From Amycolatopsis balhimycina FH 1894 (GTDB lineage: Bacteria; Actinomycetota; Actinomycetes; Mycobacteriales; Pseudonocardiaceae), in NCBI RefSeq assembly GCF_000384295.1, contig NZ_KB913037.1, positions 9,995,508 to 10,059,507 of the forward strand: 64,000 bases of DNA, given 5' to 3'. Positions 57,678-64,000 of the stretch are shown here, in pieces (position 1 is the stretch's first letter; each line of letters starts with the position of its first letter). Made by a program: the position numbers and the translations under genes. Below the pieces are notes generated by a model, which saw only the letters and a list, made by a program, of their open reading frames with translations, made no database searches and had not been told where the DNA came from.

Positions 57678-59321
57678 GTGCCTCGTCCGCCGGTGACCGT
57701 GCCCGACGAGGTGCTGCGCGCCTCGATCGTGGACCGGCTGTTCGCGCGTGAGGACGACGGGCGTCCGCTGTTCACCCACCAGGACCACAGCCGCGGCGTC
57801 GAGCACACGCTGACGTGGGCCGAGTTCGCCGCCCGCGTCCGGGACGTGGCGGGCGGCCTTCGCCGGGTCGCCGAGCCGGGGGAGCGGATCGCGATCCTCG
57901 CGGGCCAGGAACTGGCCTATCCGCTGGCGTTCTTCGGCGCGCTGGCCGCCGGCCTCGTCGCGGTCCCGCTGATGGCACCCGCGAACGCCGCGCAGGCCGA
58001 GCGGCTCACCGGCGTCCTCGCCGACTCCGGCGCGCGGGTGTGGCTGACGTCGTCGGCCGCGGCGGCGCGGGTCCGCGAGTTCGGCGACCCCCTGGTGGTC
58101 GAGGAGCTGACCGGCCCGGGCGCGGATCCGGTGCCGGTGCCGCCCGAGAGCCCCGCGTACCTGCAGTACACGTCGGGCTCGACCCGCGAACCGGCCGGCG
58201 CGGTCATCCCGCACCGGGCGATCGTCGCGGCCTGCTGGCAGGGGAGCCGGGCCTACGCCGTCGACGAGGGCACGACCTGCGCGGGCTGGATCCCGTTCTT
58301 CCACGACATGGGCCTGATCCAGCTGCTGTGCCTGCCGGTCTTCGCCGGCGGGCGGTCGGTGTTCATGGCGCCGGCCGAGTTCGTCCACCGGCCGCGGCGG
58401 TGGCTGCGGCAGCTGGCAGACCACCCCGCGGTGTTCACCGCCGCCCCGAACTTCGCCTACGACCTGGCAGCCGACGCCGGTCCCGGTGACGACGACTTCG
58501 ACCTCTCGGACGTGCGGGTCGCGCTCAACGGCAGCGAGCCCGTCCGGCCGCGGACGGTCGAGCGTTTCCAGGAGGTCTTCGGCCCGCACGGGTTCCGGCG
58601 CGAAGCCCACCGGCCGTCCTACGGGCTCGCCGAAGCCACCGTGTACGTCGCGAGCGCGGGGCCGGAAGGCCCGCGCGGCGCGGTGTTCGACCGCGAAGCC
58701 CTCGCACAGGGCCGTGCGGTCGAAGCCGCGGACGGGCAGGAACTCGTTTCGGTGGGCCGTCCCGTCGGGCAGCTCGTCCGGATCGTCCACGACGGGCGGG
58801 AACAGCCCGAGGGCACGGCCGGCGAGATCTGGGTGCACGGCCCGAACGTCGCGACCGGCTACTGGGGCCGCGGCGACGCCGCCGCGTTCGGCGCCACGCT
58901 CGACGGCCTCGGCGGCTGGCTGCGCACCGGCGACCTCGGCGTCGTGCACCGCGGCGACCTCTACGTCACCGGACGGCTCAAGGACCTCATCGTCATCGAC
59001 GGCCGCAACTTCCACCCGCAGGACATCGAAGCCGCGGCCGGGGAGGCCCACCCCGCGGTCCGCCGCGACCGCGTGGCCGCGTTCGGCGTCGCGGACGAAA
59101 GCGGCGAGGGCGCGGTGGTGGTGGCCGAATGGGCGCGCGGTGCCGACGCCGACGCCGACGACAAAGAGGTCACCCGGGCGGTGCTGCGGGCGGTGTCGCG
59201 GGAACACGACCTCACGCTGCGTGCGGTACATCTGGTCCCTTCCGGCGGACTTCCGCGCACATCGAGCGGCAAGGTGGCCCGGTCGGCCGCCAAGGCACGT
59301 TATGGTGGCGCCCGTGGGTGA
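57678..59321 (+). CDS. Fatty acyl-AMP ligase (FAAL)
   Basis: A 547-residue AMP-forming enzyme. The P-loop LQYTSGSTREPAGAV, the FFHDMGLI and APNFAYDLA segments, PSYGLAEATVYV and the RLKDLIVIDGRNFHPQDIE hinge are typical of FAALs, which make acyl-adenylates and pass the acyl chain to a carrier protein rather than to CoA. The acceptor is presumably the acyl carrier protein encoded next, whose start lies 20 bases inside this gene. The chain length specificity cannot be read from the sequence. First gene of a five-gene operon. Confidence 0.92.
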   Translation: MPRPPVTVPDEVLRASIVDRLFAREDDGRPLFTHQDHSRGVEHTLTWAEFAARVRDVAGGLRRVAEPGERIAILAGQELAYPLAFFGALAAGLVAVPLMAPANAAQAERLTGVLADSGARVWLTSSAAAARVREFGDPLVVEELTGPGADPVPVPPESPAYLQYTSGSTREPAGAVIPHRAIVAACWQGSRAYAVDEGTTCAGWIPFFHDMGLIQLLCLPVFAGGRSVFMAPAEFVHRPRRWLRQLADHPAVFTAAPNFAYDLAADAGPGDDDFDLSDVRVALNGSEPVRPRTVERFQEVFGPHGFRREAHRPSYGLAEATVYVASAGPEGPRGAVFDREALAQGRAVEAADGQELVSVGRPVGQLVRIVHDGREQPEGTAGEIWVHGPNVATGYWGRGDAAAFGATLDGLGGWLRTGDLGVVHRGDLYVTGRLKDLIVIDGRNFHPQDIEAAAGEAHPAVRRDRVAAFGVADESGEGAVVVAEWARGADADADDKEVTRAVLRAVSREHDLTLRAVHLVPSGGLPRTSSGKVARSAAKARYGGARG

Positions 59322-59571
59322 TCACCGCGCCGAGGTCACGAAGGTCGTCAGCGACACCTTCCGGCTCGACCCGGCTCTCGTCGAGCCCGACGCCACCCTG
59401 GAGGAGCTGGGCATCGACTCGAAGGGCCGGATCCGCCTGCTGGCGGCACTGGAGATCCATTACGGGGTGACGATCGACCTGGACCGGCTCGATCGGTTCA
59501 CCGACGTGGCGTCCGTGGCCGACGTGCTCGCGGAAGCACTGGGAACTGGCGAATCCGAGGAGAGGCGCTGA
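59302..59571 (+). CDS. Acyl carrier protein
   Basis: An 89-residue carrier. Phosphopantetheine attaches to S40 in LEELGIDSKGRIRL; the residue after Ser is Lys rather than the common Leu. Four-helix layout and length are normal. It starts inside the FAAL gene (ATG, 20-base overlap; a GTG eight bases before the FAAL stop is the alternative), and its stop is one base before the next start (TGAGATG). It should receive the chain activated by the FAAL. Confidence 0.9.
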   Translation: MVAPVGDHRAEVTKVVSDTFRLDPALVEPDATLEELGIDSKGRIRLLAALEIHYGVTIDLDRLDRFTDVASVADVLAEALGTGESEERR

Positions 59572-59572
59572 G

Positions 59573-59890
59573 ATGAGCGGCGGCGGGTACACCGCGACGA
59601 CCGAGGCGTTGTCGACGGCGTCCAAGACCATCGGCGACCTGGCGGAACACCTGCTGGACGACAACCCGGACCTGCAGAACTCGCAGGTGACGGCGGAGAA
59701 GTTCGGCCGGGCGCACACCGCGCACGGGGAAAAGTACGCCACGGGCGCGAAAGCGCTGTGGGCCGCGGTTTCCGCGTACAGCACCACACTCGGCTCGCTC
59801 GGCACCAACATCGGCACCGCCGGGCAGAGCTACGGCGCCAACGAAGACAACCAGGCCGGCACGATCACGAACGCCGGGGGCTCGCTCTGA
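59573..59890 (+). CDS. ESX/EspC-like small secreted protein
   Basis: A 105-residue helical protein with the features of WXG100/EspC-like type VII substrates: small size, two long amphipathic helices, and a C-terminal YGANE (Y87 to E91), which fits the YxxxD/E secretion signal. A WxA motif (LWAAVSAY) lies in the turn region instead of a strict WXG. ATG with GAGGAGAGG upstream. Its stop overlaps the next start (TGATG), so it is coupled to the large protein. Confidence 0.72.
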   Translation: MSGGGYTATTEALSTASKTIGDLAEHLLDDNPDLQNSQVTAEKFGRAHTAHGEKYATGAKALWAAVSAYSTTLGSLGTNIGTAGQSYGANEDNQAGTITNAGGSL

Positions 59891-62800
59891 TGGCGGACAA
59901 GAAGAAGTGGTCCGACGTCAAGGCGGTCCTGGACGACCCGAGCGTCCCCGCCGGGCAGAAGAGCGCGCTGATCAGCAGCTGGCTGCGGGAGAACCCGCCA
60001 CCGCCGCCGTTCCTGGCCGACCAGGAACCGGACGACATCAAGCAGAAGCGGCAGGAAGCCGAAAAGTACGCGCGGGCCTTCAACGCGAACCCGCTGTTCG
60101 CCGGCCAGTCGGTCGACGAGGCCTACGACAAGGCCAAGAAGAGCGGGGACCAGAACAGCTACAACGAAGACCAGGAAAAGAAGGCCGTCGACGACGGCAA
60201 GACCAAGCTCGACGCCACGCAGCCGCCCGCGGCGGAAGGCAGCACCGGGACCAAGACGTCCGACGAGATCTTCGACGCCGCCGCGCCCGCGCTGAAGCTG
60301 TTCGAGACGTTCGGGTCGCTGCTGGCGAAGATCCCGGCCGACTGCCGGGGCAACACCCGCGCGCTCGATCTCGACAAGGACATCCGTCAGCCGTTCGACG
60401 AGCAGCGGGGCATCAGCTTCAAGGACTTCGCCGACGACGCCGCGCACTTCAAGCGCGGTTCGGAGACCGTGGACCGGACGATGCAGGACACCGGGTCCCA
60501 GCTGGGCACCCTCTTCCGGACCTGGACCGGCGCCGGCGCCAATGCGGCGTCCGACACCTACAACGAGAAGATCCAGCCGAAGTCGGCGAAGCTGTCCCAG
60601 ACGCTCGGCAACGCGAGCGAAGCGACGCTGCACACCGCGACCACGGTGTTCCAGCTGTGCAAGGGCAAGGCCGACGCGGTCATCGGCATGTACACCGACG
60701 TGGTCGGCAAGGCTGACTACACGCTGGCGCAGAAGGTCGTCGCCGTCGCCAACGGCGAGCACGGCAGCAAGGAGGATCTGGCCGAGATCGCGGGCTGGAT
60801 GGACCTCAACTTCGGCACGAACCTCGTCAAGACGCTCAACGACCAGGGCTGCTGCGACGGCGACGAGATCAAGAAGCACGGCCAGGACCTGGCCAAGCAG
60901 TGGGTGCAGAACCAGTTCAACCCCGACATGTGGGACCGGCTGTACCAGGGGTTCGCGAAGACCTGCAAGGACACGAAGGATCTCGTCGACCAGGCTTACG
61001 ACGCGCTCGACAAGGTCATGGGCTCGGTGCGCAACGAGTTCGAGGGCGTGACGCTGCCGGGGGGCTCGGGAACGGGCGGCGCGGGAACCGGTGGCTCCGG
61101 TGGCGGTTCGGGCGCTGGTGGTTCCGGTGCCGGCTCCGGTGCCGGCTCCGGTGGCGGGTCGGGCAGCGGTGGTGCCGGCGGCGGTTCGGGCTCCGGTAGC
61201 GGGTCGGGCACCGGTGGTTCGGGCGGCGGTGCCGGCGCCGGGATTCCCGGCTCGGGTTCGGGTTCCGAAGGTTCGGGTTCTGGTGGTGGCTCGGGTTCTG
61301 GTGGTGGCTCGGGTTCTGGTGGTGGCTCGGGCGGCGGCTCGGGTTCCGGGAGCACTCCGCCGCCGATCCCGGACGTGGACACACCGTCCGGGGCGGGCTC
61401 CGCGGGCGGTTCCGGTTCTTCGGGCGATTCGTCGGGTGGTCAGGATGCCGCGGCGGCGGAGGCCGCGAAGCAGAAGGCCGCAGCGGAGGCGGAAGCGGCG
61501 AAGCAGAAGGCCTCGGATGCGCTGAAGTCGCTGGACGGTCCCCCGATCCAGACCGAGTCGGGCGCGGGTGCGTCCGGCTCCTCGGGTTCCGGCGGCGGCT
61601 CGGGTTCCGGTGCTGGTACGCCGCCGCCGATCCCGGACGTCGACACGCCCTCCGGCGCCGGCTCCCCGGGTGGTCAGGACTCGGCCGCCGCGGCGGCGGA
61701 AGCGGCGAAGCAGAAGGCCTCGGATGCGCTGAAGTCGCTGGACGGTCCCCCGATCCAGACCGAGTCCGGTGCCGGAGCGGGGCTCGGTGACACGCCGTCG
61801 TCCGGTGGTGGCGGCCTCGGCGGGGGTTCCGGTGGCTCGGGTGACCAAGAGGCGGCGGTGGAGGCGGCGAAGCAGAAGGCCGCGGACGCGTTGAAGTCGC
61901 TCGACGGCGATCCCATCAAGACCGAATCGGGCGAGGGGCTCGGCGACTCTGGCACCGACGACGGCAAGCATGCCGCGGAAGGCGCGGCCGAAGAGGCCAA
62001 GAAGAAGGCCGAGGAGGCACTCCACGGCCTCGACGGCGACAAAGACGGGAAGCCCGACGGCCTGCTCGGCGAAGACGGCGACGAACCCGACACCCTCAAG
62101 GTCAAGCAGGGCGACAAGACCTTCGAGATGACCGAGCCCGACCACGACGGCAAGATGGACATCAAGGTCGGCGAGGGGCACGGCGACCCGAAGGACTTCA
62201 AGCTCGACTGGTCGGCGGACGGTCCACAAGGGACGGATGACGACGGCTGTCACCACCCCGGCCCCGACGGCAAGATCCACATCGAGGACGGGGATCTGAA
62301 GATCACCGCCGAACGGCCGGACGGTGCGGCCGGTCCGACGGTCGTCACCGTCGACGACGGCAGTGGCACCCCGACGTCCTACACCCTCGGCGAGGATCAC
62401 AAGCCGTCGGACGCGCTCGGCGACACGCCCGCGAAGCACGACGACCTACCTACCCACCGCGGCACCCTCGATGACCTCGGCACGGGCACGGATGGTTCCG
62501 GCGCGCACCACAGCACGGACGGCCCGCCCGGCGGCCACGGTGCCGGGTCACCCGGCGGCGACGGCGGGTCGGACGGTGCCGGGTCGCACCACGGCGGAAC
62601 CGGCGCGGCCGGGTTCGGCGGTGGTGGGCACGGCGGTCCGTCGACGGCGGGGTTCGACCCGTCCGGCGCCGGGCTCGGTGACACGCCGACGTCCGGCGGA
62701 GCCCACACCGGTGTCGGACTCGCCCAGCCGCAGCCGGCGGCCGCGTTCGCACCCGCCGGCGCGACCGCCGGTCCCGGTGGCCAGTCGATGTCCGGGATGC

Positions 62801-62979
62801 CGGGCATGGGCGCCATGGGCGGGGGCGCGCACGGCGGCGGGGGCGGGGGCGACACCGAACGGCGGTCCTCGGCCTACCGGATCGACGGCGCGGTGTTCGA
62901 CAACCTCGGCGAGCCGGGCCGCCGGATCATCGGCTCCCTGAACGACGACGAAGACCCGGCGTCCGCCCGGACCTGGTAG
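59890..62979 (+). CDS. Large WXG/Gly-rich secreted-protein candidate
   Basis: A 1,029-residue protein. The N-terminal 390 residues are helical and hold a WTG turn (FRTWTGAGANAASDTYNEKI), as in ESX-associated proteins. Residues about 390-510 are almost only Gly and Ser, including three exact 18-bp DNA repeats (61273-61326). Then come four copies of an Ala/Lys helix unit (EAAKQKASDALKSLDG), an acidic beta-rich domain (about 730-850), and a Gly/His-rich tail. No Sec signal is present. It probably is exported by a type VII system; a surface or adhesin-like function is guesswork. Confidence 0.75.
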   Translation: MADKKKWSDVKAVLDDPSVPAGQKSALISSWLRENPPPPPFLADQEPDDIKQKRQEAEKYARAFNANPLFAGQSVDEAYDKAKKSGDQNSYNEDQEKKAVDDGKTKLDATQPPAAEGSTGTKTSDEIFDAAAPALKLFETFGSLLAKIPADCRGNTRALDLDKDIRQPFDEQRGISFKDFADDAAHFKRGSETVDRTMQDTGSQLGTLFRTWTGAGANAASDTYNEKIQPKSAKLSQTLGNASEATLHTATTVFQLCKGKADAVIGMYTDVVGKADYTLAQKVVAVANGEHGSKEDLAEIAGWMDLNFGTNLVKTLNDQGCCDGDEIKKHGQDLAKQWVQNQFNPDMWDRLYQGFAKTCKDTKDLVDQAYDALDKVMGSVRNEFEGVTLPGGSGTGGAGTGGSGGGSGAGGSGAGSGAGSGGGSGSGGAGGGSGSGSGSGTGGSGGGAGAGIPGSGSGSEGSGSGGGSGSGGGSGSGGGSGGGSGSGSTPPPIPDVDTPSGAGSAGGSGSSGDSSGGQDAAAAEAAKQKAAAEAEAAKQKASDALKSLDGPPIQTESGAGASGSSGSGGGSGSGAGTPPPIPDVDTPSGAGSPGGQDSAAAAAEAAKQKASDALKSLDGPPIQTESGAGAGLGDTPSSGGGGLGGGSGGSGDQEAAVEAAKQKAADALKSLDGDPIKTESGEGLGDSGTDDGKHAAEGAAEEAKKKAEEALHGLDGDKDGKPDGLLGEDGDEPDTLKVKQGDKTFEMTEPDHDGKMDIKVGEGHGDPKDFKLDWSADGPQGTDDDGCHHPGPDGKIHIEDGDLKITAERPDGAAGPTVVTVDDGSGTPTSYTLGEDHKPSDALGDTPAKHDDLPTHRGTLDDLGTGTDGSGAHHSTDGPPGGHGAGSPGGDGGSDGAGSHHGGTGAAGFGGGGHGGPSTAGFDPSGAGLGDTPTSGGAHTGVGLAQPQPAAAFAPAGATAGPGGQSMSGMPGMGAMGGGAHGGGGGGDTERRSSAYRIDGAVFDNLGEPGRRIIGSLNDDEDPASARTW
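61273..61326 (+). repeat. 18-bp tandem repeat x3 in the Gly/Ser tract
   Basis: Three exact copies of TCGGGTTCTGGTGGTGGC, encoding SGSGGG units, followed by a diverged fourth. Unit number may vary. Confidence 0.85.
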
Positions 62980-62987
62980 GAGGACGC

Positions 62988-63365
62988 ATGACCGACATCA
63001 CCGGGATGAAGGCGGAGCTGGACGGCCTCGTCCGCGAACAGGGCGAGCGGCGCGCGCTGCGCGAGCAACGGGGCGAGGAGCTCAAGGCCCGGTCGCACGA
63101 GTACATGACCAAACAGGTCCAGGCGGCCGAGCGGTACGTGATGCACCGCCGCGAGCTCGCGCAGCGCAAGACCAAATCCGGCTGGAGCACCGACCGGTCG
63201 CAGGCGGAACCGCCGTCGGCTTTCGACGACGGGGTGGAGTTCCCGGGCGCGGGCGAGGCTCCGCCCTTCGCACCGGCGCGCCCGGCCAGGGACGACTCTC
63301 CCCGGCACGCCCGGCGCCACCGCGCGGCGGAGGACACCGACGAGTTCGACAACAACCCCTGGTGA
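62988..63365 (+). CDS. Small charged coiled-coil protein
   Basis: A 125-residue protein. The first 65 residues are a charged helix (REQGERRALREQRGEELKAR), and the rest is disordered and Pro/Arg/Asp-rich. It starts eight bases after the large gene with a near-perfect AGGAGG site, so it is the last gene of the FAAL operon. Possibly a chaperone or accessory factor for the secreted partners; no family recognised. Confidence 0.7.
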   Translation: MTDITGMKAELDGLVREQGERRALREQRGEELKARSHEYMTKQVQAAERYVMHRRELAQRKTKSGWSTDRSQAEPPSAFDDGVEFPGAGEAPPFAPARPARDDSPRHARRHRAAEDTDEFDNNPW

Positions 63366-63369
63366 AACC

Positions 63370-63382
63370 GTCCACAGTGGAC
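63370..63382. repeat. 13-bp palindrome GTCCACAGTGGAC
   Basis: Perfect palindrome between the convergent stops of the coiled-coil and methyltransferase genes. The same word occurs at 47526-47538 and, with T in the centre, at 16811-16823. Confidence 0.7.
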
Positions 63383-63383
63383 G

Positions 63384-64000
63384 TCACGGCCGCCAGAGGT
63401 CGACGGCGATTTCGGGCAGCCGCTCGGTGAAGGTCCCGTCCGGGCTCGCCCGGTGCAGCAGCTGCCGAAGCTCGCTCTCGAACTCCGCGCGGCGGCCGCC
63501 GAACAGGGACGGCGTCGAGCTGGACAGCGAGAAGACCGCGGCGACGACCTCGTCGGCGGTGCGGTCGGCCACCCACCCCGGGACCACGAACCGCCGCGGC
63601 CCGGTGAACCCCGCGCCGCGGTAGATCGCCGGTTCGCCGCCGGGCGTGCCCGCGGGGAGGACACCCCGTCCCGCGCGCCGCACCGGGCCGAGGTACTCCC
63701 GCACCAGCTCGGTGATCGCGTCGTGCGGGACGGATCCCTCGACGCCTTCGTGCGTATTCGCGTGCACGTGGGCGCAGCACCCGCCGGATTCGACCATCCC
63801 GCGCACCGCCGCGGCGACCCGGGGCCGGTCGAACCAGTGGAACGACTGGGCGAAGGTCACCAGCCGGAACCGGCCGAGCCCCGCGGGCAGTTCCTCCGCG
63901 CGCCGGTGCACCCACCGGCAGTTCGGGATCCCCGCCGCCTGACGGCTCGCTTCGCCGAGCATGTCCGCGTCCGCGTCGAGCCCGACCGCCTCCTCGAACA
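63384..64000 (-). CDS. SAM-dependent methyltransferase, partial
   Basis: C-terminal 200 residues of a class I methyltransferase; the 5' end lies beyond the window. VGLDADADMLGEASRQA is the strand-beta2 SAM acidic motif, and LVTFAQSFHWFDRPRVAAAV is the post-motif segment found in UbiE/SmtA-like enzymes. No substrate can be assigned. It is convergent with the FAAL operon. Confidence 0.82.
   Translation of the reverse strand, partial: FEEAVGLDADADMLGEASRQAAGIPNCRWVHRRAEELPAGLGRFRLVTFAQSFHWFDRPRVAAAVRGMVESGGCCAHVHANTHEGVEGSVPHDAITELVREYLGPVRRAGRGVLPAGTPGGEPAIYRGAGFTGPRRFVVPGWVADRTADEVVAAVFSLSSSTPSLFGGRRAEFESELRQLLHRASPDGTFTERLPEIAVDLWRP

Noticed and set aside
61060..61370. Gly/Ser-coding repeats as a possible CRISPR or minisatellite array
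   Set aside because: Units are short, in frame and lack spacers; they encode a flexible linker.

Overview
The window is high-GC actinobacterial chromosome. GTG starts are common, several genes look leaderless (TANNNT about 6 nt before the start codon), and there are NHEJ-type ligase/polymerase genes, a GerW-like protein, LGFP repeats, a type VII secretion-like cluster and long palindromes at gene ends. Together these point to a member of the Pseudonocardiaceae, most like Amycolatopsis (inference). I saw no rRNA, tRNA, CRISPR array, transposase or prophage.

Layout. 1-3.8 kb: tail of a DUF1015 gene, a terpene-cyclase-fold protein, a DinB protein, then an overlapping ligC / LigD-type polymerase pair. 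3.8-5.7 kb: an MFS exporter and a divergent TetR regulator around a palindromic operator. 5.7-11.1 kb: a CobW-type GTPase, a bacterial NO synthase followed by a flavodoxin-like gene, a carboxylate MFS carrier and a small membrane-anchored binding-protein-like gene. 11.3-25.9 kb: a 3,596-residue secreted RHS/YD polymorphic toxin with an array of displaced toxin and immunity modules, lower-GC than its surroundings. 25.9-28.5 kb: an M16-like peptidase and a frameshifted partner. 28.6-38.6 kb: sialidase, YeiH permease with LysR regulator, sorbosone-dehydrogenase-like LGFP protein with divergent PadR regulator, methyltransferase, M14 carboxypeptidase. 38.8-44.3 kb: a single-chain biotin-dependent acyl-CoA carboxylase. 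44.5-52.1 kb: a small protein, a secreted beta-helix protein, a caspase-like protein, GerW-like, PHP phosphoesterase and lysozyme-like proteins. 52.2-57.6 kb: MFS with divergent MocR regulator, SRPBCC, bifunctional-nuclease-like protein, ECF sigma factor, DUF2087 protein. 57.7-63.4 kb: a tightly coupled operon of fatty acyl-AMP ligase, acyl carrier protein, an ESX-like protein, a 1,029-residue WXG/Gly-rich protein and a coiled-coil protein. The right edge carries a partial methyltransferase.

Two regions stand out. The first is the RHS array. One functional-looking toxin/immunity pair (HNH-like nuclease) is followed by a second C-terminal cassette (restriction-endonuclease-like) with its immunity candidate, then two more orphan immunity-like genes and a decayed relic of the first immunity gene. 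Several of these are preceded by fragments of the same short anchor. It reads as a history of C-terminal cassette exchange. The second is the FAAL-ACP-ESX operon. It joins fatty-acid activation and carrier-protein loading to type VII-type secreted proteins by overlapping or nearly touching reading frames, suggesting an acyl-modified secreted product or lipid-linked surface system. That function is inferred from arrangement only.
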